Positions 1 to 12,024 of a stretch of 64,000 nt of DNA are shown in pieces (the first letter of the stretch is position 1; every line of letters begins with the position of its first letter). Below the pieces are notes generated by a model. The model was not told the origin of the DNA. It saw only the letters and a list, made by a program, of their open reading frames with translations, and made no database searches. The stretch is from contig NC_090982.1 of assembly GCF_040807025.1 (NCBI RefSeq), forward strand, positions 84,308,963-84,372,962, read 5' to 3'. Source of the stretch: Struthio camelus. Lineage: Eukaryota > Chordata > Aves > Struthioniformes > Struthionidae. A program made the position numbers and the translations under genes.

Positions 1-3000
1 AATATTAGGCTTACCCAAAATGGCCAGACCTATTCGTCTGCCCTGCGCAATTTAGTTTAGCTCCTACACGCATCCAGCATCAGAGAAACATTTGATTAGT
101 AACATCGTTAAAAAAAAATAAATACAAAAATAGTCTAATAAGGTCAGCTAAATTATTAGAATCGATATTATTGAAGAAAAACTTAACTGGGATTAATTAC
201 AACACACATATTATTTAGCTTTAAAAAAATAGTAAAGCCCAACCACAATATGGCTCTTGAGAATTATGTCATGTAAAAGACACTACAAAAATAATTCCTC
301 AGTCACAAGCAAATCCATCCTGAAATCAATTAGCAAGGCAATTTCTAGAGTTAAAGCCATCCCTAAACAATAGGGTACAAACAGAGCTATTAAGTCTCTA
401 GCTAACCAACAGATTTGAATAACTACAGTTAGTACCTATAATTCTTGAGAAGAGAGCAAATATGAAGGGTTTCCTAGAAATGAGCAGTAGATGGCAGAAG
501 CACTAACTACGGTTACCAGTGGTAGCCCCAGCAGTCTGCTGCCTATCGAGTTCTGTAGGAAATATTCACTAAGAAAAAGAGTTTTCAATTTTTTAATGAA
601 ACTAATAAATTTTAGTCAATTCCAGTAGCTCCAGAGAGCTAACATAAGTGTGTCAATTAAAAAAGGTAAGTAAAATTGTTCAAGAGAATAAAACAAAAAA
701 CATCTTCTATAGCTACAGCTGTCACTCCAAGAAGCTAAATAAAATAAAAATTCTTGTACAAACAGATACCTGCCCTATTAGTTGCACACATAAAAGCAAC
801 CCCCTGAAAATTTGCCCTTCAAATTGAACATCAATGGCAAACGGGAGCAGACTGTAAGCAACATGGAGGAAGCTGCAGCATAGAGACCTCTCCGTGGGAA
901 TGGACATGACCATCTATGCCCTAATAACTGGAGTCCAAGGTAGAAACCATACATATTGCACGGCTCTAAGAAAAATGCTTACCTCATTGTTCCAAAAGTC
1001 ACTTTTTTTCTCACTCTTCTAATTGATCCTTAACACCCCCTCCCTACTTTTGTCCTTTCCAAGACAACGTTCCCAGCTCTTCTCACATGGACATAGGTGT
1101 TCCTGTATATAAAATCAGCGGCAGACCCTCTTACAGGAATAACTGAGGGAAAGCCAGGAAACCTCCCAGCTCAGGGTATTGATGACTCCCAAATGACCTG
1201 TTAATCACTCTTCATAGTCAATTAGCAAAGCTGCACTTACGAGCAAATGTGGAGGAAAAGGATTTGCCTTCTCATTTGACTTTAGTCCTAACAGATTAGT
1301 ACCATGGTGCCATCCACCCTAGATGAGATACTTCCTAGCTCCTTTCCTTTCTGAGTACTTCTCCTGATGGCCCTTTCCAAAGGGAGTCTGGGCTGCAAAG
1401 CATTTGGGCCTCTGAGTAAGGCTGGGGCAATCAGATCTGCAATTTGATCTGCTATCACAGGTCATTTGCAAAAGCCCCAACACTCCAGCCCTTCCTCAGC
1501 ACCCTGCAAGGCCCGTATCCCAGCTGAGAATGCCTGTTTTTTGCTTTCTGCTCATTTTCTTTTCTAACTTGCAGCAAGATATAAGTTAAACATGAGCTCT
1601 TAAAATAGGGTGGCACTATAACTCTATGAAGCAGTTTATAACTTGCAAGAGCTCAGGCTGGAAATGTTTGCTTCCTTTTTGCTTTCATCAGGAAGTTCAG
1701 CTGAAGCCTGTTCAGCTGAAGGTTCATTAAGATTGAAAGTAGGAAGAGTTTGACAAGTTAGAGGTCCTGGAGGTTTGCAAGGAGCTGACAGGGAAAAAAG
1801 AATTTATAGCCAAAGGCTACTAGAGAATGTATGTTTAAAGATATATTTGCAGGCTTCTGGATGCTGTAGGAAATTCCTCTGAAGTTTGGGCAGCATCTTT
1901 TCCCTGGCTCCGAGGGGCTTTGGGCCATCCTCGGCACCATCTCAGGTCCCTGTAGGGAAGGAAATTACCAACCAGCAGGGATTCTGACAGGAGTGAATGG
2001 TGGAAAGAGTAAAACAAACCACCTAAAATCTGCCAAAGGCCCAACTGGGGTGCGCTTCAGCTGTCTAACCCTCAGAAAAAAATTATAGTAATGGAGGTTG
2101 TAGCCCTTGAACAGGCCTAAAGCTCACTCAGAGCTTGATTTGGGGCCACAGATTTCTTTAGACACCCGAGCATAGGGACCTGTGCATGCTCAAATCCACC
2201 CAGCCGATGTCTAATAAAACAGATTTTATAAATCACTTCCCTCTTTGTGAATCTTGACAACAGTAGCCTGAATATGGCTGAACCTCAGCCCAAGGCCAGA
2301 ACTAATTATTTTGCTCAAAGCCTAGCCTACCATGGAGAAATATCTGCCGAGTATGGAGCAGCATGACCTCAGCATTAGCTGAGAAATGGAGTGCTCCCTG
2401 CTGGGGTGTGAGGGCTTTAAAGGTCAAAAATAGCCTCTTTAAAACTTGAAAAGTGCTCAGCTGGTGCTGGCCTGAGTAACTGAGGTTTGATTTGGCCAGG
2501 GGCCCACACTGTGGCCATGTTTTCGAACCCAGACACAGAGGTTTTGAGTTCTACAAAGCTCCTCTAATAGCTGAGGGAAATAAGCACTTTTAAGGCAAGG
2601 TTTGCCAGACTTGCTTTAGGGTGCCATGAGTAAAGGGAGCCAAATGTAGATATCTACATTTAGTGAGCCGAACGCCACCCAAACACACAGCCTATTGCAC
2701 TCAGAAGCGACTAAGAGGCACTCAGGAGAGAACAGCAGCACTTAAACACAGCTTCTATCCCAGGCTGCTGAAAAACCATTCATTACAAGCTGGCAAGAAC
2801 AGAGAATAACACAGCAACCTGCTGTGAATAGGAGTACGGAGACAGCAAATTAGTTTTCCGAGAAGAGAATCCCAGATAATTGCCTAATGGTGAAATATAA
2901 CAGCAGATGCACTCAGAGGAATTATCTGAAGAGAAGCGGAAGGATTTAACAGACCCTTGTTCAGCTAGGAAAATATGAAGTCTACAAAGGTAGGACTTTG

Positions 3001-4629
3001 TCTCATCAAGAGACCAGCTCTAGATTGAGGTACCCGTAGGTCTGGACATCTTCAGCTAGAAGGACTTGCTGCTTTTGTCATCCAGTATCACAGACGCTCA
3101 TCTCTCAGGTACACCTCCACGAAACAGCAGACACATCACTCTCTTTTGGAGCCGGCTGCCGAGATGAACCTTGGTCAAAATGAAGAAATGCAAGTGAGAA
3201 AAAAAATAAATGACAACAAAGAGGAAAGGTGGTCAAGCATGATGGACAAGAAGAAACACCTAGTCTTCTGGTGGGAGTTCAAGGGAGACAGGCAGGATGA
3301 GGGAAGCAGGTTGAGGGATGCCATCAGATGCTGGAGGTTATCCTCAAAGCAGATTAAAGCCTGACATCCAGCCATCCCTTCCTCTACTAGTGGGTCCAGG
3401 GCTCACAAACAGCAGCATGGCGGAAGACCGTTATAGGAGACGGTGACACCTCTCAGCCCAGGAAGGTTACCCAAAGCTGTAGGACTAGAAAAATCCATTG
3501 CTACACTTTCATACGGTGATAGGCAGAAGCACCTGGAGGGCTGTATAAAAAGCAAAAGCCAGATAAACACAGAATATTGGGTTCAAGTCTGCTGTCACGG
3601 ACTGCAGGAGTTTCTTGCTTGTTTGCTTCCACTCTCACGCTGCCAGTCATCTCTCTACCCAAGTGCATGGGAGGCACAAAAAGCTTCCTGTGTCCTTTCT
3701 TCTGCTCCTCTCTTACATGAACCTGGGCACCATTCACAGCTTGAAGGTTTGTCAGCTTAAAATAACTATTTTCGTCTTCTCAGACAATCTCACAAAGCCC
3801 CTCTGCAATGTCAACAGGTCTTCTCCCCATATCTGCAACTGCAGACTGGGGTCTCTGCACAAATAAGAGTATGGACTTGGCAGATGTCCTCCATGGTCCC
3901 CGACAGCCTGCACATGGAGCCAGCCAGCAACCTGAAAGCCAAATCCAAAGTCTTGGGATGGTCTTTATGCTTCGGAGGGGCTCAGCCCCAGAGTGCTTCT
4001 TCTGGGTACCCCAGCAGTACAGGGCTCAACACACTGAAAAAAAAATCTAAATTTGATAGTATGTCCAAATAAGATAAGCCTCTAAAATTTCTACTTGCTG
4101 GAAAGTTGCTCTGTGCTTTCTCAAGGTCAGTGATCCCTAACATCTGAGGCTCACTCAGCCTTTTACAGATCGCATTTGCTGGGGTAAGAGGAAATATCAC
4201 CTTTGCAAGGGTGAGATTGGTGTGCTAGATATTGTCCTCTCCCTCACCTGTAAACAGAAGGGTGTATTTTAATTTGGAACATGGAAAAAGAGCTGAAACA
4301 GGAAAACAAATAGTTGGTTGCAGTTAATTTTGCAGTTCTCAGGGGGTCTTTTACAAAATCCTGCAGCGGTTGTCATAACTGGAATTCACACATCCCAGTG
4401 GCCAGCCGAGAAGACCAAGGATAGCTCTGCGGGAAGCAAAGGTTTCTTCCACTGCAACGTTCCCCCTGGGAATGAGCAGAGAGTTTGCATCTGGGCATCT
4501 CTGACTGCAGCTCAGCAGCTCCTGAGCACCCTCGAGTCCATCAGTACGTTTAGCCACTTACACTGCCGTGGAGCTGCATCCTCACGTCCTTCTCCAGGGA
4601 CAGCCCTTCACCTAAATCTGCGCTGCTGA

Positions 4630-4700
4630 AATCACAGCATAGTCAGGCTTGGAAGGGACCTGGTGCAGCTTCACATAGTACAGCAGGGGTGAAGCACCAA
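4630..4700 (-). repeat. diverged CR1 LINE 3'-end fragment
   Basis: The + strand contains a block with CACAGCATAG, then CTTGGAAGGGACCT, then CAGCAGGGGT. This resembles the reverse complement of the avian CR1 3' terminus (octamer-like ATAG repeats, then the TTGGAAGGGACCT block). The match is degenerate and short, and the 5' extent cannot be defined. Confidence 0.45.
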
Positions 4701-7700
4701 ATGCAAACGGGAGCCCTTACAAACACATCCAGCTATCTCAGCCACCCAAAATGCAGAGGCACAGGTGTGTGGGCTGCTCTGCACGCTGCGGCAGCTGCAA
4801 ATCAAATTATGCTATGCATCAAATTGCAAGAGGCAGAGAGAGAGACATAGAGACACCCTCAAGCTGTGCGACTAGAATAATCTGGAGGGTTTTTTTTTCC
4901 CCCGGTTCAGGGCTCCCCAGTCTGCATCTGACCTTGCTTCTCTGCACTTCCCTCCTTCCAGCTAATTGCTGATAGCTCTGTTGCTCTGTCATCCACAAAT
5001 CTCTGCTTTGCAAAACCACTTAGGCAGAAGCCAAGCAGCCCATTTCCTGGCTGTGGAGAAAACCAGAAAGGCAAAGATGATGACAGACTATCAGCCCGCT
5101 ATGGTTTCTTACTGTAGCTGAGTGAGTTTATTTCACTTGTGTGAATTAAATCCTGTTCAGGGCATTTTCCATTCCCAGAAAAAAAAAAAAAAAAGAGTTA
5201 TCCAGCAGACATGACTTGTTTTTCTTTTGTCTATTACAAAACGTGACTCTTTCCTGCAAGTAGATTTGCATGTGCTTGTGTGCGTGCACAAAAATGCTGC
5301 TCTGCAATACTGCTCACAAAAATCCTGCAAGCATCTACAGCCAGTGTAACAATACTGCTACCCGTTGCCTTGATTATTATTTTCCATTGTTTCTGCTGTC
5401 TGCCAGTTCATCTCTGGAAGCTACCAGTCTTCTTTGTCTTGTTATTTAGAGACACAATCCATGCTATGTACATCACCTTGCACTTCCATTAAGACCTTCT
5501 TGGAAAGATAATAATCACTGGGATTTATTTGCTGAAACAGTTTCTTTTGGGGATTATTGCAGCATCCTCCTCTTTGCTGAGGCCTAACACATTTGTTTCC
5601 TACAATGTGCAGGTTTGTGAGAACGGTTTATTTCCTTGAAAGCAGGCACGTGCTGGGTGAGACTCGAGTCCCCACCATGAGGGCAGAGGAAGGGGGAGGG
5701 AAATGAAACTCTGCTAAACTAAAATTAGATGGGGGGGAAGGGATAGTACTGGCTGCAAAGAGAGAAAACAAATGCAAACAAGAGGATCCAGCCAGATAAT
5801 TACACTCTGCTTTTTTTGACTTATATTTCACAATTCCCTGGTTTTTCTTCAGACCTCAGAGATGTCTCCTGTGGTGGTCACCACAGCTACACCAGCACCA
5901 GTAAATAGGTTGATACCACGCACCAGCACATCACCTCCTAGCCTTGTCAGTCCCTAGTGCGGTCCTTGGCACACGTTGGCCTTGGCTAACCAGCACACTC
6001 CCAAGCAATGCCTGGTTAGTGCTGCAGCGCTAGGGTGGGCCAAAAATTGGCTGCACCAAGTAGTCTGGATACGGCTGCCCTGATTTCGAGGGTGAGAGAG
6101 TTTAATGCTAGGGACACTGACTCTTCCTTGCCAGTTGGCCTCAGGGCTAGAGACTGGTCCCAATGACAAAGTAATTCCCAAGTACAACCATTGCCTAGAT
6201 GTACTGGGGCGCAACTCCTCCAAGCCCCAGGGAGCTGCGACCCACAAGCTGTGGCTGGGACAGGGAGCAGGTTCAGGCCCTGGGTGCTGCCCCTGTGAGA
6301 TTTAAAGATACATCCCATGTGGCATATTGACTCTGGCAGGCATCCAGCTGGTAGCCCTCAGGAGAACCAGTCTGACAAAGGCATATTACTCTTAAGAAGG
6401 TAACATATTTACATTCTTCACTCTTGCTAGCAGCAACTTCAAAAAAAAAAAAACTTGAAAAATTTGCAACTAAGAGATGAGCTCTTTGCTAACCCAGCGC
6501 TCTAGCATTCAGAGCATCAAGCTGCAGGAAAAGTGTTTGAATCTCTGGGTAATGTTGGCACCTAATTTCCGTGATGGCTTAGACTTTTTCTATACCCTGC
6601 TTTGTGCCATAAACCATTGACATGCCCCCTTTCACACATGCCTGTCCCACTCCCACACCAGGAGACAGAGGCTATGGCTCTTATTCAGTAAGTGGATTTC
6701 CAGATGCCAGCTATGTGCTCTTGCAGCTGCACGGACTGAGACGGTGAAGCCTGGAGCCCTCGAGCTAATACGACAGTACAGTAGGTCTCCAGAGGCGGTG
6801 GGCAGTGGAGTAAGGTGACATGAGCGCATTAGGAGAACTGCCTATTTTGGGAGTTTATGTCAGCAGCTGTATCCACAGCCTTACATATGCCCAGAGCACA
6901 GGGAGATTTGACCGAGCCAGAACCAGAGAACTGGTGTTTGTGAGATCTAAAATCGATGGCAGAATATTCGCTCTGGTTTTCATACGTGGCTGTGCTGGAG
7001 GCACACCACGAGAGGGAGACGGACACCAGAGCCAGCTCTCTGCAGCCTTCCCAAAGGCTGCTGGCTGGTAAAAACATGCCACGGTCGCCATGCAGAGGAA
7101 TGTCAAACAGCAGCTTTCTCTAGAGAATTTTTACAGGCCAAAATGAAGGAATAGAAGCACTCTCTGCCTTCAGCTTGGCTTTTGTTCCACTCTCTATAAA
7201 CCCCAAACTATTTCCCTCAGCAAACAAGTGCGAAGTTGAGACAGATCCCTCGCATGCTCTGTGCCGAAACAGATTTTTCCACTCTGCTTTTGCTCATAAA
7301 AACAACATGATGAAAAGCAACGAGATGCCAACAGATGCAGCCTTGCTGATGCTGCTCCTCTAGGCACCCTGCATCTGGGACCATCCAGTTCTTATCCAAG
7401 CAGAGGAACTGCCTCACCAGCTTCCACAGGATCACCCACAGGCTAAGCACTACTCTTCCTATGTCTCTCTCCCCCTCCTGAGATCTCTGAGTTCATTTGG
7501 GTTTGAGGCATTTGCCCATAAGGTTGCAAAATGCTCTGTTTGCTCCACAGCTCCAAGAGACTGAGCAACGGTGGCTCGCCAGGAGGTTCCCCAGCTCGCT
7601 TCCAAGCCCATATCTTCCCATGCACAAGACCTCCTCGAGAGCAAAAACACCCCAGGACTAAACACCCACTTCTTCTGTATCTCCACAGTGAGCTGCTGAC

Positions 7701-8149
7701 AAACCTTCCTGGCAGTATTTTTAAAAGCCACAGAGAACCAAGCCTTAAAAAGCATTTTATAATAATAACCTTCTGAGGTGAAGAAAAATCTGTAAGAGTC
7801 CTGGTGAATAGGGATGCGAGAGGAATGAAACCATGTCTACAGGCATTTTCAGTCCTTCTTGTTCCAATCTTGCGCTGCGGGGCTGAAAGGAAAGGCTGGA
7901 CGGAGCTATTTGAAAGCACATTAACTTTTAATTCTTTGAGGAACAGAAAAGTGGTAACCGATTGCCACCACTTGGGAGACCAAGCGCTGCAGACAAATTT
8001 CGCCCACTAAGGAGCTCCTCAGAGCTGCTCACAGAGCGACGGGGCTGTGATCCAACATACCTCAATCGCCATTGCAACCTCTCCACCCTCCTCCAGAGAA
8101 ATCGCAGTTCGGGAAAACTTCTGAAAGTGAAGCTGGACATTTAAGTCAT

Positions 8150-8231
8150 AGTTGACCCTGTGTGGGGCAGGAGGCTGCACTGGATGACCTCCCGGGGTCC
8201 CCTCCAACCTGAATTATCCTATGATCCTAAG
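8150..8231 (+). repeat. CR1 LINE 3'-end fragment
   Basis: The block contains GGGCAGGAGGCTGCACTGGA, then TGACCTCCCGGGGTCCCCTC, CAACCT and a terminal ATCCTATGATCCTAAG. This is the characteristic 3' end of sauropsid CR1 retrotransposons, which end in short ATTCTATGAT-like repeats rather than a poly(A) tail. Only the last 80 or so bases are recognisable. It is 5'-truncated, as is typical of CR1, and carries no coding capacity. Confidence 0.8.
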
Positions 8232-11200
8232 TCACTCAAGCAATTTGGTTGGAGACGTGAACGGTATCATTTGCTATGTAAATTCAGCTTCTGGGACTGA
8301 ATTGCCCACAAACGAGGCATGACGAGGAACCCACAAATACTGGCTACATTTCACACATCCACAGTTCAGCCTAGCACAGGCAGGCCAGGACCTGAGTTTT
8401 AGCAAGCTGCAGTGCTCCATACGTAGATTTACGTCATTTTAAAGCACCTGCTGGAGTCCACGAGCTGGTGCAGCTCTCTGTGCAGACCTAATCCCTGCAG
8501 TGTAACCTGACCCGAGGAACACGGCCAAATCCACCAGTATAATGGCAATCTGATGCTAAGTGGTTTCCAATGCACCTCTTAAGGGCAACTGAGCCTGGAG
8601 AGAGGTGTGGAGAAAGAGCATGTGAGGCTGGATTAGGGCCATAAGAGTTTTTCCTGGAAGAGCTGACGAGTTCGAGTGCTGTACCCGACTAATGCAGCTA
8701 GATAGCTTCTGCCTGGCTGGCTGATAGGCTCAGGGATCATTCAAGCATGTCTCTGGGATAGTCCAGGTGCTATACTGTGTGGCTCAGCATTCCCTGTCTG
8801 CTACTCAGGCTGCTTGGACACTTGAATGCTTCCCTCTGTATGCCCAGAGCCACTAAAATATTGCCAAAACTGAGCCTATCCAGATCTACCTTGAGTCTGG
8901 TTGGAATCCACACATCAACCCCTCTTGTGACCGTGTCAACCACTGGGCTCAATCCAAGAACTGTTCTCAGGGCCACCTTCCCGCAGAGCACAGGAAGAGA
9001 GAGAAATGCGTCAACCAGCTTCACTGGCAGAGAAGTGATGAATTAAGCCATGGATTCAGCCCTCCTCAATCATGCAGGATAGGTTCCAGACACCAACCCC
9101 AGCTGCCTTCTCCTAGCAATAGGTGGTCTTCACGAGTGCCTATAATTAATAGGGAACTCACTGGTCACTCATACGTGTTACCTGTATGCTCAGTTCTCAT
9201 CACTACATGATTTCCAGGCCTGGCACAGACCAGAGGGACTGGGACCCCAAACTAGTGGTACTCCAGCTATGAGGCTATCAAGTAGTCACCACATGAGCAT
9301 GGTCTACCTCGTCTGTTAAAACAGGAGCAAAACCATGCAGGCAGAAATGCAATACTTGAGCAGAAAAGGAAAATGTAATAGAAAGCCTGTCCCTGGCCAG
9401 GGATGGGTCTTTTGAGCTGGAATGAGGTGCTGTGAGGGTTCTGGTCTCTGAGTTATTTTCCTCCACTGTTTAATCTATAGTGCAAAACTCATCACCTGGA
9501 AAGCTAGGACACTGCAGGGATGTAGCAATGGAAGTTCAGTCCCTTTCAGATGCAGGCAGACCTGGAGCTGAGGTGTCCCACTCTCCAGGCAGATGGTAAA
9601 CAATAGGCACACGACACTTCTTCCTCCCTTTTAAGAGTGATCTCTGTCATTTCAGTCTCCCCACATTGAATCCCAAACCCCAAAGGAATAGATACCTCAG
9701 CACTTGAGTCCTTCGTACTTGTCCTGCATACAGTTGGAGGTTAGTGGTGGACACCTAACTTTGTCTGGACTGAATTGTGCTAGGGAGGTTTTCCACGGCT
9801 CCCACCTTCCTACACTGGTTTTATAGGAAATTTCAGTCTTTAACTTACGCAATCAGGATTATTTTGGCTGGGTAAGGCACACAGCCATGGGCAGGCGTTG
9901 CAGCTCCTGACTCCAGCACCCAACCTGGGATGCGGCCCAGATCTTTTGGGAAGATAACAATCTTGTTTGAATCTCAAGGAATCCCTAAGGGAGTCGCTGC
10001 AGTAGTTAACTGTGCCAGGAGTTGGCCACATCGACGACCGAGCGAATCCGTCACGTGGCAGTGGATCTCATCACTTCTGCCTCTAGTTTGCAGAGCGGTT
10101 GCTACCAGAGACCTCATTCCCATATAGGTATCAGCGACTGTGATCCCATCACTTATTAACCCGCTCTTTGATAAGCTAAACAGAGAGTCATTACAAGACA
10201 TTCAACTCAGATGTCAAATCCCGTGGCTGTTTCGTGAATCCCCTCCAATGTGTCAACAACTTCTCTAAGGTCCAGAATTAGACAGGGCAGTCCCGAAGCC
10301 GGTTCCCTGGAGGGCAACCTTGGCTGCTGGGTGCTCAGAGGCACCGCCGGCACGCTGCAGCGGGAAGCAGCGCAGTCTAACAGCCGTCCCTGCCTGCCTG
10401 CTGCTCCCTGAGCCTGGGCCCTTTCCCAGACAGCAGCTGTTTTAAATGACACTGAGGCTGGGCAGCCCCCAGAACCTCCCTGAAACGTGGGAGACATAAA
10501 GTCTAAACCTTGATCTAAGCTCTCGCCCAGAAGCCCAAATTCCCCGTGAGGATCTCCCATCTAAATTGCCCACTGCGTTTCTCTTCTTTCGAGATGCAAG
10601 GATTCATTTTACCAGGAGGGAAGCAAAGGCAGCCCAAGGAGAAATGAATAGTAAAGAAAAAGAATTGTACTGAATAGGAACGAAGCCGCTTCTCCCGCAA
10701 CGTCTCCTTATCTCATGTAACATGTACTACTGGGCGCAGAGTCAGTGGATGGCAGCATCTGGCTCACTCGCAAAGACTGGTGCCTGTGAGATTAGATACG
10801 GACTTGCTCACGCAGCAATACTAAACTGACAACTGCTATCGGAAACCCGGCGCTGAGAAAAAATGAATGCAGTCTCCTGTTAAAAACATCTCCATCAAAA
10901 GCGAGGCACCCTGGGAATGAACACAATGAGAATAACATCATTTCAGTTAACACAGAAGCTGAGCTTGTATTTCCACGGAGCTGGAAGCAAAGCCATAAAG
11001 CTAGATGGGTTCTGGTTCAATTCAAACTATTCACTTCAGCACTTGGGTAAAATTTCAGGGTCGCTTCTCTAAGCGATCGCTCTTCTACAGTGGTTTAAAT
11101 TAGCATTAACAGATTCGTTAACTTCACAAGCTTTTTCTCTGCCCTTTCCTGTATAATTCGCTCTCTCAAGACTTCCCTCTCCAGGCTCATCTCTGCCTTT

Positions 11201-11734
11201 CACAGCAATTTCACAGCCTTATAAACCTCTCAAATATGCCACAGTTCTAATATTCCAGATTCCTCCAGCAAGCCAGGGAGGCCAGGTTAAGGGGAAAAAA
11301 AAAATCTCAAGTTACTGGTAAAAAACAATTAAACAATGAAAGGCCACCAGGTACTCGCTGGCAGGTCACCACTCCGGTGTGTTAACACAATTGTGCTTCT
11401 GAAAACTACCCAGAAACAGAGCCAAATCGACACACTGCTATGGACACTCCCAGGTCAGGGGTGGGCTCAGGCAAAGTTTTCACATCTGGCTCCAAATTAT
11501 TGTTGTGGCTCTGAAGTCTCCCCAGTGGAGACACCGCAGTGAATGCTTTTGCTGTTGGTTTCCCTCTCGGCTACAGAGCCAACAGCGATGTCCATGCAGA
11601 GACAGAAGGATTGTCCTGAATAAGGAGATTAACACCGGTGAGGTCTAGCTCAGGTCCACTGTGAGTCTGCTGTGAAGCCTTAGAGGTTTAAGCCAAAGAA
11701 GGGGGAGAAAAGACTGGGTTAAAAGGGACTTAGT

Positions 11735-11766
11735 CAAAAACAAAAACAAAAAAACAAACAAAAAAA
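11735..11766. repeat. A-rich (CAAAAA)n simple repeat
   Basis: An imperfect run of C followed by 3 to 7 A residues, repeated over about 32 bases. It lies about 170 bp upstream of the proposed TATA box. Confidence 0.8.
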
Positions 11767-11934
11767 GCAGCAGGGAAGAGGACATTTGAAGAGGTTATTG
11801 GCAAGAGACCAAGGACAAAACAAGGGGAAAGGTGGAGAATTCAAGCGGGAACCTTCTTGACATGTGTTTGGAGCTCGCAAAGTGGGAGGAGACACAAACT
11901 AATTAGTAATATCAGGACAGGAGCCACGCTAGCC

Positions 11935-11942
11935 TATATAAG
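11935..11942 (+). promoter_or_regulatory. SLC14A2: candidate TATA box, urea transporter promoter
   Basis: The sequence CCTATATAAGCTGG is a near-ideal TATA box. About 30 bp downstream lies TTTCTATCATAACC, a plausible initiation region, and 82 bp downstream is a strong splice donor (GAAG|GTAAGC at 12024/12025). No ATG occurs between the expected start and the donor, as expected for an untranslated first exon. The link to the urea transporter is inferred from orientation and from the first coding exon having an acceptor only 9 bp before its ATG, which requires an upstream exon. Confidence 0.5.
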
Positions 11943-11965
11943 CTGGTGGGGCATTTTCTTTTTCT

Positions 11966-12024
11966 ATCATAACCCTGCTGTACTGCCCAGCGAAGCAACA
12001 GCTCTCCCCGAACTCATCGAGAAG
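11966..12024 (+). other. SLC14A2: probable non-coding first exon
   Basis: This segment runs from the predicted transcription start (about 30 bp after the TATA box, so the left edge is approximate) to the donor GAAG|GTAAGC. It has no ATG. Spliced to the acceptor at 16977, it would give a short 5' leader of about 70 nt before the start codon. Other upstream or alternative first exons may exist, as mammalian SLC14A2 uses several. Confidence 0.45.

Larger units (their letters stand above)
1..11930. other. upstream non-coding region
   Basis: No exon, RNA gene or long protein-like reading frame could be supported in this 11.9-kb stretch on either strand. The longest open frames (for example 7443-7919 on the minus strand) have no recognisable domain and look like chance. 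It contains CR1-like fragments near 4630 and 8150 and short A-runs at 5179-5194 and 6441-6453. By synteny with mammals it would be the SETBP1-side flank of the SLC14 locus and may hold distal regulatory DNA, which I cannot identify by eye. Confidence 0.6.

Noticed and set aside
7443..7919. 158-codon minus-strand open frame, the longest in the window
   Set aside because: No domain, no protein-like composition pattern, overlapping open frames on both strands, and no splice or promoter context. Best read as chance in GC-moderate DNA.
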